Positions 33,361 through 42,432 of a stretch of 64,000 bases of DNA are shown one piece after another (the stretch's first letter is position 1; each line of letters opens with the position of its first letter). A program made the translations under genes and the position numbers. This stretch comes from Deltaproteobacteria bacterium. Its GTDB lineage: Bacteria; Myxococcota_A; Polyangia; Polyangiales; Polyangiaceae. The stretch spans positions 1 through 64,000 of the forward strand of contig QJWJ01000382.1 in assembly GCA_003235365.1 (NCBI GenBank). Direction: 5' to 3'. Under the pieces are notes generated by a model. The model saw nothing but the letters and a program-made list of their open reading frames with translations. It was not told the DNA's origin and made no database searches.

Positions 33361-35924
33361 GGCGCCTCCAGCTCCTCGTCGATCCACTGAGGAGCAGCCA
33401 CGGCATGAGAGGTGTCGGCGTGGGTGAACCAACTTTGTGTGACGTCGTCGGAAAACTGCCAGAGCAAGTTGCCGCAATCCTCGAGCAGCTCCCGCAGGCC
33501 GTTTCCGTCCCCGGAACAGGCCTGCATCACGTCGGCGGTCAACAGCGCCGCATTGAGGGAGATGATGCGCTGTTCGGCGCGGCTGCGAACGACGTCACCG
33601 AGTCGCGGCAACTGCGCGATGTGCCGCTGCAACGTATCGACCTGGAATAGCAACGAGCGCGGGTTCGTTGCGTCGGTCATCAACAGATCGACGACAGGTG
33701 CCACCTGCAGGCTGCTCAGGTACCGCGCACGGTACGTGAGCAAGCTATCGGCGATCTCGAGTAGTGCCTTCATGTGGATGAGCGTGGCACCAGCGGGCAG
33801 CATGGCGCGGATCACCGACACCGTCAGAATGCCGCGCTCGACGCGCCGCCCCATGTCCAAGAACATCCACACGTGACCGCGCACCATGTTGTCCATGGTG
33901 GTACCGGAAACGGCGGAGAGCGTGAGCAGGATCTCGTCCAGGGCTTCGATGGCGGGACCCACGTCGTCTTCGGGGTACAGGCCCTCCAACGGTTCGCTCA
34001 AACGCTTGAGCACGTTCCAGGCGTCCCGAGACAAACGGCTGCGGACGGTGACCGTGAGCTGGTGTAGACGTCCAATGACGCTGCGCAGGCTCGACGCATT
34101 GCTGGCATCGACGAGTGCTCCCTCGAGAAGCGCGGTGAGAGCCGCCCGCGTCGACGTGCGCTTCACGCTGCCCGGCGACACGACTTCCAGAGCGATCAAC
34201 GCTTCGACGACCGCCGCCAGCGCTGCTTCCTGCTCAGCGCCAGCCACCTCCAAATTGCACCGGTCGAAACCGGCACGGAGCAACCGCGCCGTCATCTCTG
34301 CGCGTTCGACGTAGCGGCCGAGCCAGTAGATGTCGTCGAGCAACCGACTCGGCAGATCCAACCCACCCCGCCGCAGCTCGACGCGACGGTCGGGCATGCC
34401 GGTTGGCGTCTTGCCCCAACCCTGGGGCAACGCGGGAACCCAAACGTCCTTGGTCGCCTCACCCGTGGTATCCGTCAAGAATAGGCCATCTGGCGTGGCG
34501 TCCACGCGCGCCAACCCGCCGGGCATGACGCGGTAGTCATCCCCATCGCGGCAGATGAACGCGCGCAGCGCGACGCTGCCATAGCGAATGCCGTCGTCGT
34601 CGAGCACCGGAGCGCCCGCCAACCTCGGCCAGCGTTCGGCAACGTAGCGAGCAGGGGCGGCCTGCAGGCGTTCGACGAACGACGCGCGGTCGGCCGCAGA
34701 CATCGCAACTGGACTCCACATCGAACCGCGCCGATCCTCGAAAGCCGGCTTGAAGTCGTACGATTCGAGATTCTGCAGGACAGACTGGAACGCGCTCTCG
34801 TCGCCGCACCACAACGTCTCCACCGACGGCAGTTGCAGGCTCTCGCCGAGCAAGAACTCGCACGCCGCCGGAAGGTACGGTTTCATCGCGGCCGACTCGA
34901 GCATGTTCACACCGAGCGGATTGACGAGCGCGACCGAGCCCTCCATCGCGGCTTCGACGAGACCCGGCACCCCCATGAACGAGTCTTCTTTGAGCTCCAA
35001 GGGGTCGCACCACAGGTCGTGAATGCGGCGGAACACGACGTCGACGCGTTTGAGGCCCGACAGCGTCTTGAGGTACACGACGCTGTCGCGCACGGTCAAG
35101 TCACGCCCTTCGACCAGCTCGTAACCGAGATAGCGGGCGAGATAGGCATGCTCGAACGAGCTCTCGTCTTGCGCGCCGGCGCTGAGCAGGACGACGCGAG
35201 GCTCCTCGGTGCTCTGAGGCGATAGCTCCTGAACGCACCGACGCATGACGTCGAAGAAACCGCGCACACGCTCGACGTCGTAATCTTCGAACAAGCCCGA
35301 CAGGCTGCGCCCCAATACCAGACGGTTCTCCAGCGCGTAGCCCGCTCCGGCGGGCGCCGCAGTCCGGTCGGAGTACACGACGAAATGCCCATCCGCGTCG
35401 CGCGAAACGTCCGCTGCATAGACGTGCAGTCGGTGCCCTCCGACTGGAAGCCAACCACTGCATGCGCGAGCGAAGGACGGATGACCCAGCACGAGCTGCG
35501 GGGGCACGACACCGGCATGCAACAAACGCCGCGGACCGAAAAAGTCCTGATGCATCGCCGAGAGTAACCGCGCCCGCTGCTGCAACCCGGTCTCGAGCAC
35601 CTGCCATTCACCGACGTCCATCAACAGCGGGATCGCGTCGAGGTGCCAGGGGCGCGCCGTCCCGCCGGGCGCGCCGAGCAAGTTGAACGTCACCTCTTGA
35701 TGGTCGATGCGCCCGCGAATCACCCGGCGCAATGCGCTGAGATCGGCACTGGCGCTTTGAGTGAAGAACTCGTACAGCCGACGCTGGGACTCACGTAACC
35801 GGCCGTCCGCCGAAAACCACTCGTCGTAGCTGCCAGCCTCAGCGCGTGCCGCAAACGACCCCGCTGGAGGATCCAGTGGCTGATGCGGCGAGGGCTGGGA
35901 CATGCGGGGCCGAAAGTAAACCAT
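33357..35924 (-). CDS. Circularly permuted ATP-grasp / alpha-E fusion
   Basis: An 855-residue fusion. Residues 1 to about 500 are a circularly permuted ATP-grasp ligase: QDFFGPRRLLHAGVVPPQLVL, LENRLVLGRSLSGLF, VDVVFRRIHDLWCDPLELK, LVNPLGVNMLES, and ending VMPGGLARV. Residues about 525-850 are an alpha-E domain (LDDIYWLGRYVERAEMTARLL), a helical domain always found with these ligases. ATP-grasp enzymes join a carboxylate to an amine through an acyl phosphate, so peptide-bond formation is expected. Elsewhere the two parts are separate genes, as in the second module of this cluster. The ATG at 35924 or 35903 could be used; neither has a strong ribosome site, and a hairpin lies just upstream. Confidence 0.92.
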   Translation of the reverse strand: MVYFRPRMSQPSPHQPLDPPAGSFAARAEAGSYDEWFSADGRLRESQRRLYEFFTQSASADLSALRRVIRGRIDHQEVTFNLLGAPGGTARPWHLDAIPLLMDVGEWQVLETGLQQRARLLSAMHQDFFGPRRLLHAGVVPPQLVLGHPSFARACSGWLPVGGHRLHVYAADVSRDADGHFVVYSDRTAAPAGAGYALENRLVLGRSLSGLFEDYDVERVRGFFDVMRRCVQELSPQSTEEPRVVLLSAGAQDESSFEHAYLARYLGYELVEGRDLTVRDSVVYLKTLSGLKRVDVVFRRIHDLWCDPLELKEDSFMGVPGLVEAAMEGSVALVNPLGVNMLESAAMKPYLPAACEFLLGESLQLPSVETLWCGDESAFQSVLQNLESYDFKPAFEDRRGSMWSPVAMSAADRASFVERLQAAPARYVAERWPRLAGAPVLDDDGIRYGSVALRAFICRDGDDYRVMPGGLARVDATPDGLFLTDTTGEATKDVWVPALPQGWGKTPTGMPDRRVELRRGGLDLPSRLLDDIYWLGRYVERAEMTARLLRAGFDRCNLEVAGAEQEAALAAVVEALIALEVVSPGSVKRTSTRAALTALLEGALVDASNASSLRSVIGRLHQLTVTVRSRLSRDAWNVLKRLSEPLEGLYPEDDVGPAIEALDEILLTLSAVSGTTMDNMVRGHVWMFLDMGRRVERGILTVSVIRAMLPAGATLIHMKALLEIADSLLTYRARYLSSLQVAPVVDLLMTDATNPRSLLFQVDTLQRHIAQLPRLGDVVRSRAEQRIISLNAALLTADVMQACSGDGNGLRELLEDCGNLLWQFSDDVTQSWFTHADTSHAVAAPQWIDEELEAP

Positions 35925-35933
35925 CAAATAGCC

Positions 35934-35957
35934 GCTGGGGGAATCGCTTTCCCCAGC
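35934..35957 (-). promoter_or_regulatory. Hairpin just upstream of the ATP-grasp/alpha-E start
   Basis: GCTGGGGGAA-TCGC-TTTCCCCAGC forms a 10-bp stem (one G-U) ending 10 bases before the ATG at 35924, in the 139-base gap after the DUF2126 gene. There is no U-run, so an effect on translation or RNA stability is more likely than termination. Confidence 0.45.
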
Positions 35958-36063
35958 GCCGGCAGGGCGTCAGGCGGGCGTCCGATGGCAAGAGACGGGC
36001 CGTTTTGCTGTACTCTGAACCACCTGGACGCCGTGGTCGAACCACTTTTCCAGAGCGCGACAC

Positions 36064-39000
36064 TCAGAAAAACGAAGTTCGGCGTAGGTCGAGGGTGTGG
36101 GGGAAGTGAGGGTGCGAGGCAACCTCCCGGATTGGGATCCGGCCGGCAAGGTGCCCACGATGCTCGAAACGCGCTAGACGGCGGCTCTCGGCAGCGACGG
36201 CATTGATCGGACGGTCTTCGGCGGAACGACCGCCAGGGTGGACCACGTGATACGTGCAACCCGCCACGCAGCGCTCGTTCCAGGTGTCGTAGATGTCGAT
36301 GTGCAGGGGCGAATGGATGGGAACCGTGGGGTGCAGGCACGACGGTGGCTGCCAGGCGCGGTAGCGAATGCCGCCGACGACTTCCCCGTTCGTGCCCGTG
36401 GAAAACGTCGGCACCTGATGGCCATTGCACACGATTCGGTAGCGCTCTTCGAGGAAGCCGCGCACGCGGACCTGCAGGCGTTCGAGCGACGAATCGACGT
36501 AGCGCGTCTGTCCAGACACCTGCGCTTCTTCGCCCAGCACGTGCCAAGGCTCGAGCGCACCGCGGACTTCCAGTTCCATCGTGTCGAGGGTGATGGACCC
36601 ATAGAGCGGAAAGCGGAACTCGTAGTGAGGTGCGAACCACGACTTGTCGACGGGGTAGCCCCATTGCTCCAGGTCGTCCAGTACGCCCTCGAAGTCCTTG
36701 GTCACGTAGTACGGCAACATGAACTGGTCGTGCAGCGCCGTGCCCCACTTGACCAACTCGCGGGTGTACGGCGTTTTCCAGAAGCAACTGAGCAGGGCTC
36801 TGACGAGCAGCTGCTGCACCACGCTCATCCGCTCGTGGGGCGGCATTTCGAACGCCCGCAGCTCGAGCAGGCCCAAACGGCCCGTCGATCCATCGGGTGA
36901 GTAGAGCTTGTCGATGCAGAACTCGGTGCGGTGCGTGTTGCCAGTGACGTCCACCAGCAGGTGTCTGAGCACGCGATCGACGAGCCACGGCGGAAAGCTG
37001 TAACCGGGCTTGGGCAACTGTTGGAACGCGAGTTCGAGTTCGTACACCGCATCGTTGCGCGCCTCGTCCACGCGCGGCGCCTGCGAGGTAGGACCGATGA
37101 AGCGACCTGAGAACAGGTAGGAAAGACTCGGATGGTTGTGCCAGTAGCCAATCAAGCTCGCCAACACGTCCGGGCGCCGCAGGAACGGGCTGTCGCCCGT
37201 CGACATTCCGCCCAACACGACGTGGTTGCCGCCGCCCGACCCGATGTGGGCGCCATCGATGTCGAACTTCTCGGCAACCAACTTCTCTTGACGTGCAGCC
37301 TCGTAGAGCTGAACGGTTTGAGTCACCGCCTCTCGCCAGCTGCGCACCGGCGGCACGTTCACTTCGATCACGCCGGGGTCGGGGGTGACCTTGAACTCCA
37401 TCAAACGCGAGTCACGAACGGGGGGGTAGCCCTCGATCTGTACGGGAATGCGCAGTTGCGACGCGGTGGCTTCGATGGCAGCGATCAACTCGACGAATGC
37501 CTCGAGTGTGTCCAGCGGCGGCAGAAACAGGCGCAACATCCCGTCGCGGGGCTCGAGGCACAGCGCGGTCCGCGTGATCCCTGCTGCGGATTCGCCGCGA
37601 TGCGGCAAGTCGTAGGGGCTGGAACGCGTGTTGGTCAACCTGGCTGTCGTCGTGTCGTCGAACTCCCCTTCGCGCGTCAGGAAACGTCGTTGAATGCGAG
37701 TGACTGCGGGGGCCGCGTCTGGCTTTCGCAAGGGGAACTCGAACCGACGGGGCAGCGCCGGTCTGTCGATGCTCGGGTCGTTGGCAAAGCCCGTCTCCAA
37801 ATCGGTGACCGCCACCCACGGAATCGAATCCAGCGGCAGCCGATAGCCCATCGGCGAATCCCCGGGCAGCAAGAAACAATGCTCGCGACGCAGGAACCAG
37901 TCACCGCTGACCCACGAGCCGTCGATGTGAGCCAGCGGCAGCAGCCAGCCCACGCGCAGGCCCAGACCTTGCTTGAAGACGCGCATCAACCGCTCGCGCT
38001 CCATCTCGTCGTCCAAACGACTGTCGAGTGGGTCGACGTTCGTCGGTAGACGCCGCTCGCGCCAGGCGTAGTACCACGCATCTTCGTAGGCCGGCATCAA
38101 GCCGTTGCGCATCAATCCCAGGTTTTCGACCAGCTTGCGCCCGAAAACCTCAGCGTGCTCGTGCGTGTGTCCGTAGTTGACGCCACTCTTGCCAGTCAGC
38201 GAAAAGTCACGCCACAGCGGCTCGCCATCGACCCGGAAGTAACAGATGTATGCCCAACGCGGCAACTGCTCGCCGGGATACCACTTGCCCTGGCCGTGAA
38301 AGAGCAACCCACCCGGAGCCCAAGCCTCGTGAAGGCGCCGCAACAATCGATCGGCGTACTGGTCTTTGTTCCCGCCCAGAGCTTGCGTGTTCCATTCGGG
38401 CTCATCGGGATACTCACTGCTGACGAACGTCGGCTCGCCGCCACTGGTCAGGCGCACGTCGCCCGCTTGCATGTCCGCTTCGACTCGATCGCCCAGGGTC
38501 AAGATCGACTCCCACTGCTCCTCCGTGTAGGGCTTGGTCACGCGCGGTCGATCGACGACACGAGTGACTTCCATCGAGAAGGCGAAGTCCGTCTCGACTT
38601 TCTCGACACCACCTTCGATCGGTGCGGCGCTGGTCGGCTGCGGGGTGCATGCCAAAGGAATGTGACCTTCGGCAGCGAGCAACCCGGAGGTGGGGTCCAA
38701 GCCAATCCAGCCCGCACCGGGAACGTAGCACTCACACCACGCGTGAAGGTCCGTGAAATCTTGATCAGGGCCGGCGGGACCGTCGACGGGCTTCTGATCG
38801 ACGGTCAGTTGGATCAGGTACCCGGAGACGAAACGGGCGGCGATTCCCAGCCGACGCAGCAGTTGAACCAACAACCAACCCGAATCGCGGCACGAACCCT
38901 TGGCGAGGTTGAGCGTCTCCGACGGCGTCTGCACCCCCGGCTCCATGCGAATGACGTATTCGACGGCCTCGTGAACGCACCGGTTCGTGTCGACGAGAAA

Positions 39001-39429
39001 ATCGACCGTCCTGCGCCGCGTCAGATCGAGCTTTTCGATGAACGCGTCGAGCTCGGGCGATGCCGCGGTCACCTCCAGATACGGCGCCAACTCGATACGG
39101 TCGACCTCCGAGTACTTGAACGGGTACTCCTCGGCGGTCGGATCGAGGAAGAAGTCGAACGGGCTGTAGGCCTCGAGATCCGCGACGATGTCGACCTCGA
39201 CGGAAAACTCTTTCGTGCGCTCGGGGAACACCAGGCGAGCGACGTAGTTGCCGTGTGGATCTTGCTGCCAGTTGATGAAGTGCTGCTCGGGAAGGATCTT
39301 CAACGAGTAGCGATGAATCGGCGTGCGATTGTGTGGAGCGGGGCGCAATCGCACCAGCTGAGGCGACAACAGAGCAGGCGAGTGGTACTGGTAAGACGTT
39401 TTGTGGTTGAGCGCGACGCGGATCGCCAT
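36064..39429 (-). CDS. Transglutaminase-like / DUF2126 protein
   Basis: An 1121-residue protein. Residues 1-115 are the bacterial transglutaminase N-terminal beta domain (VALNHKTSYQYHSPALLSPQ). Residues 130-255 are the catalytic core: KGSCRDSGWLL (Cys 180), DLHAWCECYVP (His 229) and GLDPTSG (Asp 245). From about 320 to the end is DUF2126 (RLTSGGEPTFVSSEYPDEPE, KWYPGEQLPRWAY, GYWHNHPSLSYLFSGRFIGP), of unknown role. The combination is standard for the large transglutaminase of alpha-E/ATP-grasp clusters. GGAG precedes the ATG at 39429. It is the third gene in the transcription order of the cluster. Confidence 0.95.
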   Translation of the reverse strand: MAIRVALNHKTSYQYHSPALLSPQLVRLRPAPHNRTPIHRYSLKILPEQHFINWQQDPHGNYVARLVFPERTKEFSVEVDIVADLEAYSPFDFFLDPTAEEYPFKYSEVDRIELAPYLEVTAASPELDAFIEKLDLTRRRTVDFLVDTNRCVHEAVEYVIRMEPGVQTPSETLNLAKGSCRDSGWLLVQLLRRLGIAARFVSGYLIQLTVDQKPVDGPAGPDQDFTDLHAWCECYVPGAGWIGLDPTSGLLAAEGHIPLACTPQPTSAAPIEGGVEKVETDFAFSMEVTRVVDRPRVTKPYTEEQWESILTLGDRVEADMQAGDVRLTSGGEPTFVSSEYPDEPEWNTQALGGNKDQYADRLLRRLHEAWAPGGLLFHGQGKWYPGEQLPRWAYICYFRVDGEPLWRDFSLTGKSGVNYGHTHEHAEVFGRKLVENLGLMRNGLMPAYEDAWYYAWRERRLPTNVDPLDSRLDDEMERERLMRVFKQGLGLRVGWLLPLAHIDGSWVSGDWFLRREHCFLLPGDSPMGYRLPLDSIPWVAVTDLETGFANDPSIDRPALPRRFEFPLRKPDAAPAVTRIQRRFLTREGEFDDTTTARLTNTRSSPYDLPHRGESAAGITRTALCLEPRDGMLRLFLPPLDTLEAFVELIAAIEATASQLRIPVQIEGYPPVRDSRLMEFKVTPDPGVIEVNVPPVRSWREAVTQTVQLYEAARQEKLVAEKFDIDGAHIGSGGGNHVVLGGMSTGDSPFLRRPDVLASLIGYWHNHPSLSYLFSGRFIGPTSQAPRVDEARNDAVYELELAFQQLPKPGYSFPPWLVDRVLRHLLVDVTGNTHRTEFCIDKLYSPDGSTGRLGLLELRAFEMPPHERMSVVQQLLVRALLSCFWKTPYTRELVKWGTALHDQFMLPYYVTKDFEGVLDDLEQWGYPVDKSWFAPHYEFRFPLYGSITLDTMELEVRGALEPWHVLGEEAQVSGQTRYVDSSLERLQVRVRGFLEERYRIVCNGHQVPTFSTGTNGEVVGGIRYRAWQPPSCLHPTVPIHSPLHIDIYDTWNERCVAGCTYHVVHPGGRSAEDRPINAVAAESRRLARFEHRGHLAGRIPIREVASHPHFPHTLDLRRTSFF

Positions 39430-39470
39430 GATCTACTCCATGAGCTGCCCTGGTCGGGGACTGGGGCTTG

Positions 39471-39563
39471 TCAAGATGCTCGTTCGAAGGTTGCAAGAAG
39501 GGTTGGCACTGGGCTTTGCAGGTCGGTCCGCTTCGGGCGGATCCTCAAGATGCTCTGTCGAAG
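39471..39563. repeat. 19-bp imperfect direct repeat flanking a gene end
   Basis: TCAAGATGCTCGTTCGAAG (39471-39489) recurs with two changes at 39545-39563. The second copy is the last codons and stop of the alpha-E gene; the first lies 74 bases beyond it in the gap before the DUF2126 gene. It looks like a small duplication of the gene's 3' end. Confidence 0.7.
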
Positions 39564-40492
39564 AACTGTAGCTGGATGGCATCACCGACGTCGTTGAGTG
39601 CGGTTTGCAGCCCGTCAATATACTCGTGAAGACCCGTACTCAAAACGTCACTGGGCCTATCGTAGTTGAACTTCGCCCGGAGTCGGCCCAGCAATCGCTC
39701 CCCTTCACCACCAAAAACGTCGATGGGGTTGCCGGTAACTTTGTGCAAACTTTCTTGAGCCTCCACGATACAGTAGTGAATCGCTCGCGGAAAACGCCGG
39801 TTGAACAAGAGGAAATTGGCGACGTTCTCGGGTGTGGTCTCGTGAAACTCCTGACGGTACATCTGAAGGGCACTGGCGGACTCGAGCAGCGCGGTCCAGC
39901 CGACCTGATCGAGGGTGGTACCGACTTCCGCGACCGAAGGCAGCAGCGTGTAGTACTTGACGTCGAGAATTCGCGACGTCTTGTCGGCGCGCTCCAGAAG
40001 CCGCCCCAACCGAGACCAGTACCAGGCCTCTCCACGACTGAGGGTCGCGCTACTGACGCCTTCGTACTGGATGCCGCTCATCATCATCGAGGTGTAGAAC
40101 TCGCCCATGTCCTCGACCGTGAACTCGCGACGACTCGCCTCCTTGACCATGAGGTAGTACTCGTTGAGAACGTGCCACATCTCGCGGGAAATGATCTCCC
40201 GAACGGTCTGAGCGTTCTCACGGGCATTCGAGAGCGCTGAAAGGATGCTGTTCGGATACTCGGCGTCGAAGGTGAGAAACCAGGCGACGTTCTTCGGTGT
40301 CGCCTTGTCGTAGTGGCGCCAAAACCACTCTTGATCACCAGTGGTCAACACCAGCGGTTCCCAATCGTTGCGCTTTTGAATCGGCGTATCGAGCATCTGG
40401 TTCAAACTGACGTCGACGAAGCGCGCGACGTTCTCTGCCCGTTCGATGTACCGACTGCACCAGTATATTGCTTCCGCGACTCGACTAAGCAT
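39545..40492 (-). CDS. Alpha-E (DUF403) protein
   Basis: A 315-residue all-helical protein, the stand-alone alpha-E domain. LSRVAEAIYWCSRYIERAENVARFVDV is the signature opening, repeated in spirit by YWSRLGRLLERADKTSRILDV in the second half. The domain has no known catalytic residues and occurs only with circularly permuted ATP-grasp ligases and transglutaminases, suggesting a structural or substrate-carrier role. The ATG at 40492 gives the family start, with AGGACGAG upstream. It lies between the ATP-grasp gene (207 bases upstream, across a strong hairpin) and the DUF2126 gene. Confidence 0.94.
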   Translation of the reverse strand: MLSRVAEAIYWCSRYIERAENVARFVDVSLNQMLDTPIQKRNDWEPLVLTTGDQEWFWRHYDKATPKNVAWFLTFDAEYPNSILSALSNARENAQTVREIISREMWHVLNEYYLMVKEASRREFTVEDMGEFYTSMMMSGIQYEGVSSATLSRGEAWYWSRLGRLLERADKTSRILDVKYYTLLPSVAEVGTTLDQVGWTALLESASALQMYRQEFHETTPENVANFLLFNRRFPRAIHYCIVEAQESLHKVTGNPIDVFGGEGERLLGRLRAKFNYDRPSDVLSTGLHEYIDGLQTALNDVGDAIQLQFFDRAS

Positions 40493-40570
40493 GGCTCGTC
40501 CTGGAATTGTTCCGTTTGAAGTGGGGTGTCGTCTCATCGGACGACGACGTTTTCACGCTGCGCCCTGCAG

Positions 40571-40609
40571 CGCTCGAGCAAGCCGCGCCTCGAGCGGCTT
40601 GCTCGAGCG
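40571..40609 (-). promoter_or_regulatory. Strong hairpin between ATP-grasp and alpha-E genes
   Basis: CGCTCGAGCAAGCCGC (40571-40586), a 7-base loop, and GCGGCTTGCTCGAGCG (40594-40609) form a perfect 16-bp stem. It sits in the 207-base gap inside the cluster with no U-run after it. It may set differential expression of the first gene, mark an RNA-processing site, or bind a dimeric protein. Confidence 0.75.
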
Positions 40610-40699
40610 ACGGCCAGCGCGCACGAACCGATGGTCCCGAACCGAACGGCGACGGCTCCCAACAGGGACGCCACTCGAGCGGCTCGCACACGACACGAC

Positions 40700-42178
40700 T
40701 CATTCGGCGAGGACCCATGTGTCCTTGCTGCCACCTCCCTGCGAGGAGTTGACGACCAGCGAACCTCGTTTGAGCGCAACCCGTGTGAGCCCGCCGGGCT
40801 GAACGTAGATCTCGCGACCGTGCAGCCCATAGGGGCGCAGGTCGACATGGCGCGGTTCGAACTTCTCACCGATGATCGTCGGTACCCGCGACAAGGACAA
40901 CGTCGGTTGCGCGATGTAGCCTCGCGGGTTCGATTCGATGCGCACTTTGAATTCGGCACGCTCCTCTTTCGTCGCGTGAGGTCCGATCAACATTCCGTAG
41001 CCGCCCGCACCGTCGGTGGCTTTGACGACGAGCTTGTCCAGGTTCGCCAGGACGTACTTTCGGTCCCCGTCCTCGGAGCAGACGAAGGTCGGAACGTTGG
41101 GCAGGATGGCTTCCTCACCGAGATAGAACTTGATGATCTTCTCGACGTAAGCGTAGACGGCCTTGTCGTCGGCAACGCCGGTGCCCGGTGCGTTCGCGAC
41201 AGCCACCTTGCCCGAAACGTAAGCACGCATCAAGCCAGGCACACCAAGCAACGATTCGGGCTTGAACACCTCGGGGTCGAGGTAGTCGTCGCCGATTCGT
41301 CGGTAGATCACGTCGACACGCTGAAAGCCGCGGGTCGTCCGCATTTGGACGAAGCCATCGCGAACGACCAAGTCCTGCGCTTCGACGAGCTCGACCCCCA
41401 TCTGCTGCGCGAGGAAACAATGCTCGTAGTACGCGCTGTTGAAACGCCCCGGCGTCAGGATCACCACACGCGGGTCGTCCGACATTCCTTCACCGAGGTA
41501 GCGCAACATCTCGAGCAGCCGCCGTGGGTAGTCGTCGACGGGGCGGATCGACAGCGACTGAAAGAGCCGGGGGAAGATACGTTTGATGACGTGACGGTTC
41601 TCGAGAACGTAGCTGACGCCGGACGCGCAGCGCACGTTGTCTTCGAGCACGTAGTACTTGCCGTCGTTGCTGCGCACCAGATCCGTTCCACTGATGTGGC
41701 ACCATATCCCCTGGGGCGGCTTCAAACCCAAACACTGGGGGCGGTAGTCCGGGCAACTGTCGACCAGATACTCCGGAACGACGCCCTCCTTGATGATGCG
41801 CCGCGGACCGTACACGTCAGAGAGGAACAAGTTCAGCGCGGTGAGCCGCTGTTTGATGCCCGCTTCGAGGTGCGTCCACTCTCGAGAGGCGATGACCCGC
41901 GGGATGACGTCGAACGGAAGGATGCGCTCACCGGCGTCCTTGCCACCTTCGCGCAGAGTGAACGTGATGCCCATCTTCATCAGCGCGTGTTCGGCCGCCC
42001 GCTGGCGTGCGAGCAGCGCGTCCCCCCCGATCTCGTGGATGCCCGAAACCAGCTTCTCCAAGCCTGGACGAGGTTCGCCGGGCGCCCGAAACAGCTCGTC
42101 GAAGAACGCGCCGTTTTGCGGGTCGTAGTTGGTGAAGTTCATCTCGCGACCGACGACCTGAGATTGGACTGCGTGCAT
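40700..42178 (-). CDS. Circularly permuted ATP-grasp ligase (CP_ATPgrasp)
   Basis: A 492-residue stand-alone circularly permuted ATP-grasp amidoligase. FFDELFRAPGEPRPG and FLSDVYGPRRIIKEGVVPEY open the family; CHISGTDLVRSNDGKYYVLE and EDNVRCASGVSYVLENR carry nucleotide-binding residues; VDVIYRRIGDDYLDPE and VKATDGAGGYGMLIGP follow; VQPGGLTRVALK closes it. It is expected to form an amide bond using ATP; substrates are unknown. The ATG at 42178 is used here; an internal ATG at 42142 (MNFTNYDPQ) fits the family N-terminus equally well. It is the first gene of the five-gene cluster. Confidence 0.94.
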   Translation of the reverse strand: MHAVQSQVVGREMNFTNYDPQNGAFFDELFRAPGEPRPGLEKLVSGIHEIGGDALLARQRAAEHALMKMGITFTLREGGKDAGERILPFDVIPRVIASREWTHLEAGIKQRLTALNLFLSDVYGPRRIIKEGVVPEYLVDSCPDYRPQCLGLKPPQGIWCHISGTDLVRSNDGKYYVLEDNVRCASGVSYVLENRHVIKRIFPRLFQSLSIRPVDDYPRRLLEMLRYLGEGMSDDPRVVILTPGRFNSAYYEHCFLAQQMGVELVEAQDLVVRDGFVQMRTTRGFQRVDVIYRRIGDDYLDPEVFKPESLLGVPGLMRAYVSGKVAVANAPGTGVADDKAVYAYVEKIIKFYLGEEAILPNVPTFVCSEDGDRKYVLANLDKLVVKATDGAGGYGMLIGPHATKEERAEFKVRIESNPRGYIAQPTLSLSRVPTIIGEKFEPRHVDLRPYGLHGREIYVQPGGLTRVALKRGSLVVNSSQGGGSKDTWVLAE

Positions 42179-42414
42179 GCCCACAGTGTCGTGGGACAGA
42201 TCGCGAAACGAGCTTTCCGAAGTGTTTCGCCTCTGTGTCTCGCGTTCCGGACGGTTGTTCAGTGGCGCGGGCCCCGGGCAGAGCCTCGTCGGGAGGCGGC
42301 CTCGACGTCAGCAAGTTCACGGCAGGCCGACGATACGCGACCCGAGTCGTTCACTAACCGCAACCAGGGACCGGTGCGGAGTCGACCGACTTCGTGACGT
42401 CGTCTGCCGGCAAC

Positions 42415-42432
42415 CGTGACGGCACCGTCACG
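42415..42432. repeat. 18-bp perfect inverted repeat at a gene end
   Basis: CGTGACGG-CA-CCGTCACG overlaps the stop of the GT4 gene (42428) and lies 237 bases before the ATP-grasp start. It could be a stem at the 3' end of the glycosyltransferase mRNA or an operator for the downstream cluster. No U-run follows. Confidence 0.45.

Noticed and set aside
40912..40940. GGTTCGATTCGA as a tRNA T-arm
   Set aside because: It lies inside the ATP-grasp coding sequence and no acceptor stem, anticodon arm or D arm can be formed around it.
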